Shown here: positions 1-6,179 of the stretch, one piece after another
How the letters are laid out: the number at the start of each line of letters is the position of its first letter
Position numbering within the stretch: the first letter of the stretch is position 1
Source of the DNA: MVYY01 sp035369865
Lineage (GTDB): Bacteria > Bacteroidota > Bacteroidia > Bacteroidales > Paludibacteraceae
Reading direction: 5' to 3'
Assembly: GCA_035369865.1 (NCBI GenBank)
Contig: DAOOVG010000096.1
Coordinates: 1 to 6,179, forward strand
DNA: 6,179 nucleotides
Program-made: the position numbers and the translations under genes
The notes under the pieces: model-generated
What the model saw: only the letters and a program-made list of their open reading frames with translations
Told to the model about the DNA's origin: nothing
Databases searched by the model: none

Positions 1-259
1 ACCAGTCAGCAGTGTCCGAAAGAATTTTCATAAAACTTCCCTCCGTGCGATATTGGGGTATTTGCAACCTCGAAAAGGAAAACAATTTGAATATTTTCTT
101 ATCGGCCACAAAACCATTGTCGTGCAGCCATTCGGCGAATGCCTGATCGGCACTGGCAAGTATTTTATAAATCACTGCCGAAAGTTCATATTGGTAATTG
201 AAGGGTAATCGATTGCCAAAAGGGTGTTTATCGATATTTAAAGTAATTTTAAACCGCAT
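1..259 (-). CDS. cas6: CRISPR-associated endoribonuclease Cas6, N-terminal part (runs off the left edge)
   Basis: Cas6 cuts the long CRISPR precursor transcript within each repeat to give mature guide RNAs in type I and III systems. The 86 visible residues begin MRFKITLNIDK, then PFNYQYELSAVIYKIL, then EWLHDNGF and KLFSFSRLQIP. This is the typical first ferredoxin-like (RAMP) domain opening of Cas6. Aligned by eye to Pyrococcus furiosus Cas6 from memory, Tyr31 and His46 fall at identical positions, and Lys58 of KLFSFS matches the catalytic Lys52 of KLFTYS, so the general acid/base residues appear intact. The ATG at 259 gives the expected first residues; a TAnnTTTG element lies about 45 bases upstream. 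The usual length is roughly 220-280 residues, so about two thirds, including the glycine-rich C-terminal loop, lies outside. It is divergent from rpmE2 and is probably the first gene of a cas operon reading leftward. The subtype cannot be told from this fragment. The family call is firm; that the whole gene is intact is unknown. Confidence 0.9.
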   Translation of the reverse strand, partial: MRFKITLNIDKHPFGNRLPFNYQYELSAVIYKILASADQAFAEWLHDNGFVADKKIFKLFSFSRLQIPQYRTEGSFMKILSDTADW

Positions 260-305
260 ACAGCCTTGTTTGAACAATAAGTTTTGCTTAAAATATCTTG
301 ACAGA

Positions 306-313
306 CAAATATA
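306..313 (-). promoter_or_regulatory. Candidate -7 element for cas6 (TATATTTG)
   Basis: Read on the minus strand, the bases are TATATTTG, a full match to the Bacteroidota -7 consensus TAnnTTTG. It would start transcription near 300, giving a leader of about 40 bases before the cas6 ATG at 259. No clear TTTG -33 element is found at the usual distance; the nearest is a poor TTTA about 23 bases upstream. This is a consensus match only. Confidence 0.45.
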
Positions 314-369
314 AACATTCTTTTTAATTTTTTCGTTAAAAATTACAGAAATAAAAATGAGGAAAATTA

Positions 370-400
370 TTTGATAAATGGAAGAAAAATAGTAACTTTG
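370..400 (+). promoter_or_regulatory. Bacteroidota-type promoter for rpmE2 (TTTG-N19-TAACTTTG)
   Basis: TTTG at 370-373 and TAACTTTG at 393-400 are separated by 19 bases, matching both the -33 and -7 consensus of the Bacteroidota primary sigma factor and its spacing. The -7 box is followed by C, a common extension. Transcription would start near 406-408, leaving a leader of about 34 bases. That leader is AT-rich with no Shine-Dalgarno sequence, as is usual for ribosomal protein genes in this phylum, and it shows no obvious autoregulatory hairpin. Confidence 0.75.
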
Positions 401-440
401 CAAATTCAAAAATCAATCGAGCAATTAATTTTATAAAGAT

Positions 441-707
441 ATGAAAAGTGGCATTCATCCTACAAATTATCGTCCTGTGGTATTTAAAGACGTGTCAAAT
501 GGCGATTATTTTATCTCCCGTTCAACAGTGAACACAAAAGAAACTATTGAAATTGACGGAGTTACTTATCCATTGGTAAAATTAGAAATTTCAAGTTCTT
601 CGCATCCTTATTATACAGGAAAAGCTAAATTAGTGGACAGTGCAGGGCGTGTGGATAAGTTTATGAGTCGATATGCCAAAACACTGGAAAAGAAAAACAA
701 AAAATAA
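441..707 (+). CDS. rpmE2: 50S ribosomal protein L31 type B (bL31B)
   Basis: bL31 is a small protein of the large ribosomal subunit that bridges toward the 30S head. The 88-residue product begins MKSGIHPTNYRPVVFKD, the usual N-terminus of the family, and carries the hallmark SSHPYYTGK near residues 53-61 and AGRVDKFMSRYAK near residues 68-80, then a lysine-rich tail. Length is normal for type B. It contains no cysteine at all, so it is the zinc-independent form lacking the CxxC motif of type A L31. The ATG at 441 is the only start that gives the conserved N-terminus; the leader is AT-rich without a Shine-Dalgarno, as is common in Bacteroidota. It has its own promoter (370-400) and a strong terminator (731-772), so it is probably monocistronic. 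It is convergent with the DUF3256-like gene, with 63 bases between the two stop codons. Confidence 0.97.
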   Translation: MKSGIHPTNYRPVVFKDVSNGDYFISRSTVNTKETIEIDGVTYPLVKLEISSSSHPYYTGKAKLVDSAGRVDKFMSRYAKTLEKKNKK

Positions 708-722
708 AGGTAAGTTTTTTTT

Positions 723-790
723 CATGGGTAAGAGAAGTCTTGTAAGTTTTTTACAAGGCTTTTCTGTTTTTTATGGCTCTTTTACCCATG
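723..790. repeat. Outer inverted repeat enclosing the rpmE2 terminator
   Basis: CATGGGTAA at 723-731 is repeated perfectly inverted as TTACCCATG at 782-790. Pairing can continue inward to 735/778 with one G-U, giving up to 13 pairs. T6 follows at 791-796, so this may be a second, back-up plus-strand terminator. Its inner bases 731-735 also belong to the inner hairpin; the remaining 736-745/751-760 stem could still form inside it. The right arm lies within the last codons of the convergent gene. Confidence 0.7.
731..772 (+). terminator. Intrinsic terminator of rpmE2
   Basis: Bases 731-745 pair with 751-765 around a five-base GTTTT loop, giving a 15-pair stem with two G-U wobbles (734/762 and 738/758), followed by T6 at 767-772. 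The two wobbles become A-C mismatches in the opposite strand's RNA, and no T-run follows the hairpin on that strand. The structure is therefore built to stop plus-strand transcription from rpmE2. The T-tract overlaps the stop codon of the convergent gene (771-773). Confidence 0.88.
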
Positions 791-1433
791 TTTTTTCCTG
801 AAGTTGAAATAAAATGGGTTGATATGTTACAAAAGGAGTTATTGTTTTTTTGTCTCTTTCACTTAAAAAATCAAGGCTGTTATTGGTTGCTATTAAGCGA
901 TTGCTACCTTGTTCAAAGGTCAGCGTTATAAAAGTATTTTCAAGAATTTTCTGTAAATGAGCGACTTCAATTGTTGAGTCCTGAATATTTTTTACATTGA
1001 GCCAATCTATTGCTTTTGGATAATTAAACTGCAAGGGTATTTTATTCCATGTTGTATCGCAAAACTGAATCATGGAATGACATACAGGGGCACAAACAGT
1101 GCGTATTATTCCCACAAAAGGTTGTCCATTTGCAAAATGTAAAAGTTTCATTTCAAAAGTACTGGAAGAAGTATTTTTAATTTTTATTTGTGCATTCAAT
1201 GTATCTAAAAACAACAAATAAGCTTTGCTGCCATTTCGAGTGGTAACAGTATCACTTTGACCAACTTTTGCATATTCAATCAACTCATGCCTTTGTTTCG
1301 AGTTCAAAACAGGATCTAATCGATCTGGCATATGAACGTAAAGATTCTCAATCTTTTGAGCATAAAGTGAGGTTTGTAAAAATAAGATACTGATAGTCAG
1401 TATTTTTTTTAAGTTATTCATTGTTTTTTTCAT
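771..1433 (-). CDS. Exported protein resembling DUF3256, unknown function
   Basis: The product has 220 residues. The N-terminus is a clear signal peptide: lysine-rich start (residues 2-10), hydrophobic core about 11-19, and a likely signal peptidase I site after Ala25 in SLYA-Q. There is no lipobox, so the mature protein is probably periplasmic or secreted. The mature part shows the pattern I associate with the Bacteroidales family DUF3256: MPDRLDPVL at about 35-43 followed by an Arg and LIEY, a central EMKLL near 94-98, then IIRTVCAP and FCDTTW. Function is unknown for the family. Three cysteines cluster at 114, 118 and 125. The start was chosen at ATG 1433, where the signal peptide begins; ATG 1421 four codons later is also possible. 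The reading frame remains open to 1526 but that stretch lies within tamB and would bury the signal peptide. The gene overlaps the tamB stop by 20 bases (8 with the later ATG), so it is probably co-transcribed and translationally coupled with tamB. No clear minus-strand terminator follows. Confidence 0.85.
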   Translation of the reverse strand: MKKTMNNLKKILTISILFLQTSLYAQKIENLYVHMPDRLDPVLNSKQRHELIEYAKVGQSDTVTTRNGSKAYLLFLDTLNAQIKIKNTSSSTFEMKLLHFANGQPFVGIIRTVCAPVCHSMIQFCDTTWNKIPLQFNYPKAIDWLNVKNIQDSTIEVAHLQKILENTFITLTFEQGSNRLIATNNSLDFLSERDKKTITPFVTYQPILFQLQEKTWVKEP

Positions 1434-4400
1434 TTGATGATTTGTCCTTTTTAAACGTGATTTTTTGCCAGTAATATTTGAATAAATCTTCAAAACTTTC
1501 GAAATCGGCTTTGTACATAAAACCAATTCCCTGAGTATTTTTTGCTGCTCTCAATTGATAACGATCAATAGTATGATTATAAGCTTTCAAACGAAATTTC
1601 CCATTTTCAGTCAATAACCATTCAATGTCCACATCACCAATAAATTTATTTGTATTGGTACTTAAATTAATATTATCGTTTCTGTAACCGAGATTTCCAT
1701 TGATAATCAATCTGTCATTAGGTTGAATCAGCACTTGAGCCTGCACGTTGCTACTTGAAATTTCTGATTGTTGATAATCGATCCCAATGGAGATGATATT
1801 GCTGTTGATCATTTGTGATAGTAAATTATTCAATTGAGCACTTACTGTAGAAGTTAAAAATGATATTGCTTCGCTGGTGCCAATACCTACCGGTGCATTA
1901 GCTGTTTGTTGCAAGTATGGATTATAAAACTTATTGAAAATCAGCAGATAAACAATCTGGCGTGCCATCATTTCTTTGGTATTGATGATACTTTTTACCA
2001 ATTGTTTTACACTTTCATCGCTCGATGGCAAATCAATATCAAAATTGATAGTTGGCGACATAAGATTTCCTGTCATAAGCAGAATGCAATTAACAGGCAC
2101 CGTTGTTCTTGGAATAGACATTAATTGCGATTCATCTAACAAATCGCGTAAAGAGGCTGTCAATGAATAAATGCCTCGTACATTTATTTGAGCATTGTAC
2201 GGATTACCTGTCCAGCTCATAGTGCTGCCTTCTACTATTTTAAATTCTTTGCGAATGACATTTTGCAAGGTTAACAAATAATTTCCTTTTTCGATAATAT
2301 AAGTGCCGAATACTTTTATATCAGAATAATTATCAAATTCAAATCTTAAATTTCCGCTACCTTTGGCTTCAATCATATCGCCTGCTTGTGGATCAACAAT
2401 TAAACGTATTTCTGCATCTGGAGTAACTTCAATCTGGATATTTACTTTTGTATTACTGTTACTTTCTGGTTTTATCGTCGTTTCTATCTTTTTTTCTTTC
2501 TCAATATCTGTTTCCTTTTTTACAAAATTAACAAAATTACTTTCGGAAGCAGTAGCAGTGGTTGGAATATTAATATTACATTCTGTGTGTGGTTTAGAAA
2601 CCGCATTTACAAATAAATTGGTAACTTTTTCATCGCCAAAGACATGTACCACTCCATCAGCATAAATTTTTCCGTAAAAAATTGGATTATCTTCAGGATG
2701 AGTATTCATCGACAAAAGATTTTTTGCTGTTACCGTGACATTATAAGTTAAATCGCCAAACATTCCATTGTGTATAAGTTTTCCATTTAAAGTTCCACGA
2801 TTACCGTCTTCGTCATAGATAGTAATATTTTTAAACTCCGTAGAATATCGCCTCATGTGGATGGTATCGTTAAAAAAATAAGTTGTATTAGTAAAAAACA
2901 TGGTTACCTGGGCTTTTTCCATAAATAAATCTCCGTGAAACCCCATTTTTTTCGTAGGACCAAACATTCGTAGTTTTCCTGTGGCAAGTCCTTTTACATT
3001 TTGAACTACGCTTCCCAGATAAGGTTTTAACATTTCAACAGATACCCGATGCAAATCATAAATAAAATCAATAGAATCTTTTCCTGGTATATAAGCACCT
3101 TCAATTGTAGCTACGGTATCTTTTTTATCCACAATAGTAGCTTCCGAATAGATTTGCTTGTTTTCTTTATCCCAATAACTTAATAAATCGGCATCACCCA
3201 ATATTACATGATTCATTTGATAATCTTTTACAAACATTTTTGCCTCAAAAAAAGGCTGATACAAAGCACTATACAGGGTAGCTTCTCCTGTAAAAAAACC
3301 ACCTAAACTCAATGCTTTCAATTTAACCAAATCATTCATAATAAATGAAAAATCAACACCTTTGAGTTTAAATTCCAGGGCGTCGTCCTGATTTTTCGAA
3401 GCAATGCCATTTATCTGAATATATTGACTTTGATCATTATCAAAAAGAAAATTATGAACACAAATAGAGCCATCAGGCTTAAAATCAAGGGTTGAAGGAT
3501 GAATATTCCACAGTGAATTTGAAATAATGACCTGGGCAGGTAAAATAGACAATTGAGCAAATGTTTTATTATTCTCTTTTCGGAGTTGAGTAACGGTTTG
3601 AAATTCACCAGCATTTTTAATGGAATCTGTATTTTGCCAGGCAAATAAGGTACTTACAACATTTTCTCCTGCCAAAGCTTTCAGATATATATTCATAAAA
3701 CCATTTTTCTGCTTCAATTGAGTGTTCGTAGTCAACTGTAATTGTTGGTTCTCAGTTTGAAGTGAAAGGGTAGTATTTTTAAATTCGCTTTTCCCTTTTT
3801 GAAAGAATGGGAAATCAGCAGTTAAATTAACAGTATTATTTCTCTCATCCACAGAACCTTTGATAATCGAATTTTCTTTTAAGGTATAAGGAATTTGTAA
3901 AACCTCCGTGAGCTCTTTGATATTTGAAATTTGTAAATCTACATTGAAATAATTGGGCTTCTGGGAGGCAGAAGAATTATAATCAAAAGATAAAGAAGGT
4001 AAATAATACTGTATCAATTTCTTAAAAGTTCGAGGAAGTGTGTTGTAATTATATCTTCCATTCATATAACCATTCACAAAATCAGAAGAAATGATAAGAC
4101 TTGTAAAATCTGGTTCTTGACGAGAAGTTAATTGAATTTTTTGGACATTCAAAGTTTTATGCTGATTGGTGAATTGAATATTATCGACTTCGATAGTACC
4201 ATTAAGTTGATCCACAGGATTGCCTACCATATTGATTTTGCTATCGAAAGATAATAAAGCAAGAGGATATTTTTTTACCAGATTTAAGGCATTTAGATCT
4301 GCATGGGAGAGTTTAAAATGAAAATCAAAAGTAGGGGATTGCTGAGTTAAATCTATTATACCATTAAAATAAGCTGCAATATTATCATCAACCATTTCAA

Positions 4401-5877
4401 AAGTGCCATTAAAACCTGAATTACTGTAATTTCCATTGAAAATCATATTGTTATAAGAATAGCTCTTCCATTGAAATTCTGGGACAGAAGCCTCAATAAT
4501 TCCTTGAAAATCATTGTTTTCTTTTTTAGTTCCTTGAGTATTAATATTAAAAATTAAATTACCAAATTGTGGATTGTTTAAAATTTTATCTAATTTCAAC
4601 CCGGGAGTTTTGAGGGTACCATTATAGGAAAATTCTTTGAAACTTTGACCAAATCGAAACAAAACATCTGTTGAAATTTCTCCGACATCCGACTTTAATT
4701 TTCCGTAAGCAACCAGATTATTAAAAAATCCAGAAATATTTCCTTTATAACGAATGGTGCCAATCTGATTAAAAGCAGACGGTAAAATAACGGGGCGTTC
4801 CGTTAAATCAGCAATAAAATCTTGTAAATCAGCTCTTTTAAAATGTAAATCATTAATATCAGCATAAATAAAAGTTTCATTAAAATCTGGAAGTCCATTT
4901 AAATCAACATTGGCTGTAAACGAAAACGAATCTCCATATTTAATCTGAATATTTTTAAAATGCATACTGGAAAGTTTCCCACTTGTTTCTACATTGATAA
5001 AAAACTTTCCATTGATATTTTTAAAAGAAGGTACAAAAGCAGAAAAATCAGAAGGGCTCACATACGAAGAATGAAGCGGAATTTTCAAACGAACTTTATC
5101 GTTAAAATTTTTCAAATCCTCTGTTTTTGGATAATCAAACTGCAAGCTGTCCAGATGAATCATAGAATTTGGAAGCTCAATGTCAAGAAAAGGAAATTGC
5201 AATGATTGGTTGGTATAATGAAAATTTGAAGATATGTTTTTTAATTGAAAGCCAGACTTTTCAATACCACTGAATTTCTTTATCGAACCATTGACATTAT
5301 CTTTACCTGCAACATTTACTGCAACTTCACCATTGATATGGTCAAACTGAAACTGATGAATATTAAACTTATCTTTTGGCAAAGGTTGATAATTTTTTTG
5401 GCTGGTATAACGAAAGGAAGAATTTATTAGTTCAAAACGCTGTATATTAAATTCAAATTTTTGGGGCTGAGTAGTTTTTGGCTTTTTAAAAGCTTGAATA
5501 ATAAAATCAAAATTGGGCTTCCCCTCATAATTCAAAATGATATTGCCAAATAATTGTTGAAATTCAGCAGAATGAATAGTAATTTTTTTATTAAATAATT
5601 TCCATAAATTAAAATGAGCATTGACTTTATCAACATACAAAAGAGTATCTTTTTGCTGATCTTCAATATAAAAATCATTGATAACAAGACGATTAAGCAA
5701 TTTTATATGAACTTCACCAACTGAAACTTTCGTATTTAATTTTTGAGATAATTCTTTAACAAGCGTTTGGGTAATAGAATTTTGCACCTTGCTATTTTGC
5801 AACAAGATGAATACCAATGCTAAAAAAATAAGGATGCCAGCAATGGTATAACTTATTATTTTTATTGTTTTTTTTAT
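1414..5877 (-). CDS. tamB: TamB family translocation and assembly module protein (AsmA-like, DUF490)
   Basis: TamB is anchored in the inner membrane and crosses the periplasm as a long hydrophobic beta groove. In other bacteria it works with the BamA-like TamA in outer membrane protein assembly and in phospholipid transport to the outer membrane; Bacteroidota pair it with the TamA-like lipoprotein TamL. Counting from codon 5877, the product is about 1,487 residues, longer than the roughly 1,260 of Escherichia coli. It shows a Lys-rich start and one membrane helix at about 7-26, a Bacteroidota-typical N-terminal block (IEDQQKDTLLYVDKV, about 71-85), a long beta-rich middle, a Lys/Glu-rich linker near 1120-1145, and the C-terminal TamB domain with GNYLL at 1198, WTGNPY at 1222-1227, VPVNC at 1260-1264 and then LLMTGNL. 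Start: no ATG, GTG or TTG exists in frame before TTG 5817, which would cut the helix in half. ATA 5877 gives the usual KK-helix start, and the frame closes at TAA 5890-5892. It is divergent from tsaD, and a downstream exported-protein gene overlaps its 3' end. Confidence 0.93.
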   Translation of the reverse strand: MKKTIKIISYTIAGILIFLALVFILLQNSKVQNSITQTLVKELSQKLNTKVSVGEVHIKLLNRLVINDFYIEDQQKDTLLYVDKVNAHFNLWKLFNKKITIHSAEFQQLFGNIILNYEGKPNFDFIIQAFKKPKTTQPQKFEFNIQRFELINSSFRYTSQKNYQPLPKDKFNIHQFQFDHINGEVAVNVAGKDNVNGSIKKFSGIEKSGFQLKNISSNFHYTNQSLQFPFLDIELPNSMIHLDSLQFDYPKTEDLKNFNDKVRLKIPLHSSYVSPSDFSAFVPSFKNINGKFFINVETSGKLSSMHFKNIQIKYGDSFSFTANVDLNGLPDFNETFIYADINDLHFKRADLQDFIADLTERPVILPSAFNQIGTIRYKGNISGFFNNLVAYGKLKSDVGEISTDVLFRFGQSFKEFSYNGTLKTPGLKLDKILNNPQFGNLIFNINTQGTKKENNDFQGIIEASVPEFQWKSYSYNNMIFNGNYSNSGFNGTFEMVDDNIAAYFNGIIDLTQQSPTFDFHFKLSHADLNALNLVKKYPLALLSFDSKINMVGNPVDQLNGTIEVDNIQFTNQHKTLNVQKIQLTSRQEPDFTSLIISSDFVNGYMNGRYNYNTLPRTFKKLIQYYLPSLSFDYNSSASQKPNYFNVDLQISNIKELTEVLQIPYTLKENSIIKGSVDERNNTVNLTADFPFFQKGKSEFKNTTLSLQTENQQLQLTTNTQLKQKNGFMNIYLKALAGENVVSTLFAWQNTDSIKNAGEFQTVTQLRKENNKTFAQLSILPAQVIISNSLWNIHPSTLDFKPDGSICVHNFLFDNDQSQYIQINGIASKNQDDALEFKLKGVDFSFIMNDLVKLKALSLGGFFTGEATLYSALYQPFFEAKMFVKDYQMNHVILGDADLLSYWDKENKQIYSEATIVDKKDTVATIEGAYIPGKDSIDFIYDLHRVSVEMLKPYLGSVVQNVKGLATGKLRMFGPTKKMGFHGDLFMEKAQVTMFFTNTTYFFNDTIHMRRYSTEFKNITIYDEDGNRGTLNGKLIHNGMFGDLTYNVTVTAKNLLSMNTHPEDNPIFYGKIYADGVVHVFGDEKVTNLFVNAVSKPHTECNINIPTTATASESNFVNFVKKETDIEKEKKIETTIKPESNSNTKVNIQIEVTPDAEIRLIVDPQAGDMIEAKGSGNLRFEFDNYSDIKVFGTYIIEKGNYLLTLQNVIRKEFKIVEGSTMSWTGNPYNAQINVRGIYSLTASLRDLLDESQLMSIPRTTVPVNCILLMTGNLMSPTINFDIDLPSSDESVKQLVKSIINTKEMMARQIVYLLIFNKFYNPYLQQTANAPVGIGTSEAISFLTSTVSAQLNNLLSQMINSNIISIGIDYQQSEISSSNVQAQVLIQPNDRLIINGNLGYRNDNINLSTNTNKFIGDVDIEWLLTENGKFRLKAYNHTIDRYQLRAAKNTQGIGFMYKADFESFEDLFKYYWQKITFKKDKSSNEKNNE

Positions 5878-5896
5878 ACCTTTGAAATTTTATTTA

Positions 5897-5904
5897 CAAA
5901 AGTA
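5897..5904 (-). promoter_or_regulatory. Candidate -7 element for the tamB operon (TACTTTTG)
   Basis: On the minus strand the bases read TACTTTTG, a full match to TAnnTTTG. Transcription would start near 5890, only about 12 bases before the candidate ATA start at 5877. No good TTTG -33 box is seen at the normal spacing; ACTG or CTGG lies there. If this promoter is right, the mRNA has a very short leader and no room for a standard start codon farther upstream. Confidence 0.5.
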
Positions 5905-5973
5905 AAAAAATTATTTCCTATTTCCAGTAATCTAAGCTGGCAAAATAGTAGCTTTTCCAAATATTTAATTGCT

Positions 5974-6005
5974 TTTGCAGTTTTTATATTAGATTGCTTT
6001 TTTTG
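5974..6005 (+). promoter_or_regulatory. Candidate tsaD promoter (TTTG-N20-TTTTTTTG)
   Basis: TTTG at 5974-5977 and TTTTTTTG at 5998-6005 are 20 bases apart. The second box differs from TAnnTTTG only at the A. Transcription would begin near 6012, leaving a leader of about 12 bases. Because the area is T-rich, a chance match is quite possible. Confidence 0.35.
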
Positions 6006-6023
6006 TAAAAAATTGTTAGAGAA

Positions 6024-6179
6024 ATGAATCATATCACTATATTAGGCATTGAATCTTCGTGCGATGATACTTCAGCCGCTGTTGTACGCGATGGTATATT
6101 GCTGTCGAACGTAATTGCTAATCAAAAAGTACATGCCAGTTTTGGTGGTGTGGTTCCAGAACTTGCTTCTAGGGCTCAT
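6024..6179 (+). CDS. tsaD: tRNA N6-adenosine threonylcarbamoyltransferase TsaD, N-terminal part (runs off the right edge)
   Basis: TsaD (Gcp/YgjD/Kae1) transfers the threonylcarbamoyl group from threonylcarbamoyl-adenylate to A37 of tRNAs that read ANN codons, acting in the cytoplasm with TsaB and TsaE. The 52 visible residues hold the family's opening ASKHA-fold motif LGIESSCDDTSAAVV at about 7-21, then NQKVHASFGGVVPELASRAH at 33-52, which is near-invariant in the family. The complete protein is usually about 335-350 residues, so only about 15% is present, and the metal-binding His motif lies beyond the edge. The ATG at 6024 was chosen because it places the conserved LGIESS a few residues from the N-terminus; GAGAAATG shows only a weak purine-rich ribosome site. 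It is divergent from tamB. To my recollection this tsaD-tamB arrangement is common in Bacteroidota. Confidence 0.97.
   Translation, partial: MNHITILGIESSCDDTSAAVVRDGILLSNVIANQKVHASFGGVVPELASRAH

Larger units (their letters stand above)
260..440. other. AT-rich divergent intergenic region between cas6 and rpmE2
   Basis: These 181 bases separate the divergent starts of cas6 (259) and rpmE2 (441). They contain the two promoter candidates listed separately and many A and T runs. I see no tRNA, no CRISPR repeat and no open frame with coding character. The cas6 promoter candidate (306-313) and the rpmE2 promoter (370-400) do not overlap, so both genes could be transcribed independently. Confidence 0.7.
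5890..6023. other. Divergent promoter region between tamB and tsaD
   Basis: This AT-rich stretch separates the two divergent genes and holds the promoter candidates for both. It contains ATTGCTTTT twice (5968-5976 and 5993-6001, 25 bases apart) and a third GCTTTT at 5951-5956. A short inverted pair, CCAG at 5924-5927 and CTGG at 5937-5940, is also present. I see no RNA gene or coding frame. Confidence 0.6.

Noticed and set aside
260..440. Possible CRISPR array or leader next to cas6
   Set aside because: No repeated 28-40 base unit is present. The region is simply AT-rich promoter DNA and cas6 reads away from it.
710..752. Direct repeat GTAAGTTTTTT at 710-720 and 742-752
   Set aside because: It is 11 bases, mostly a T-run, next to a terminator; chance or local slippage explains it better than a mobile element footprint.
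1434..1526. N-terminal extension of the DUF3256-like reading frame to 1526
   Set aside because: It lies inside the tamB coding sequence, starts on a position without support, and would put 31 extra residues in front of an evident signal peptide.
1906..2170. Plus-strand open frames inside the tamB C-terminal region (1906-2124 and 1976-2170)
   Set aside because: They are antisense to the conserved TamB domain, overlap each other, and their translations show no domain or plausible protein character.
2363..2665. 100-codon plus-strand open frame that looks hydrophobic
   Set aside because: It is opposite the Lys/Glu-rich linker of TamB; the Lys/Glu codons read as Phe/Leu/Ser on the other strand, which makes a false membrane-like segment.
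3411..3644. 77-codon minus-strand frame overlapping tamB in another frame
   Set aside because: It is fully contained in the continuous tamB frame and has no family features or start signals of its own.
4960..5430. Plus-strand open frames 4960-5205 and 5245-5430
   Set aside because: They are antisense to the tamB N-terminal half, basic and featureless, consistent with chance frames in AT-rich DNA.
5887..5971. Minus-strand open frame from a TTG near 5967 that runs toward tamB
   Set aside because: It stops at the TAA just before the A8 run, is out of frame with tamB, lies across the tamB promoter element, and has no recognisable protein character.

Overview
The window reads as chromosomal DNA of a Bacteroidota bacterium, most likely of the order Bacteroidales. 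The clues are the low G+C content, the TTTG / TAnnTTTG promoter elements, the weak or absent Shine-Dalgarno sequences, a Cys-free type B ribosomal protein L31, the Bacteroidota form of TamB, and a secreted protein that looks like the Bacteroidales family DUF3256. I did this from sequence reading alone, so the family names rest on recognised motifs and not on searches.

Left edge (1-259, minus strand): the first 86 codons of a CRISPR-associated Cas6 endoribonuclease, reading out of the window. Its Tyr31, His46 and Lys58 line up with the catalytic triad of Pyrococcus furiosus Cas6 as I recall it. A CRISPR-Cas locus therefore probably begins just left of this window. No CRISPR repeats lie inside it.

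Positions 260-440 are an AT-rich divergent promoter region. It carries a good Bacteroidota promoter for rpmE2 on the plus strand and a TATATTTG element for cas6 on the minus strand. rpmE2 (441-707, L31 type B) follows and ends in a strong hairpin plus T-tract (731-772), nested inside a larger inverted repeat (723-790).

The centre (771-5877, minus strand) is a two-gene operon. First comes a very large TamB homologue (about 1,487 residues). Its stop overlaps the start of a 220-residue exported DUF3256-like protein. TamB is expected to span the periplasm and move lipid, or assist protein assembly, toward the outer membrane; the small secreted protein is of unknown function. The tamB start is odd: no ATG, GTG or TTG occurs in frame before the N-terminal membrane anchor, and ATA at 5877 is the best candidate.

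Right edge (6024-6179, plus strand): the first 52 codons of tsaD, the tRNA t6A37 threonylcarbamoyltransferase subunit, divergent from tamB across about 145 bases of AT-rich promoter DNA. Apart from cas6, which is accessory, the genes are housekeeping or envelope genes.
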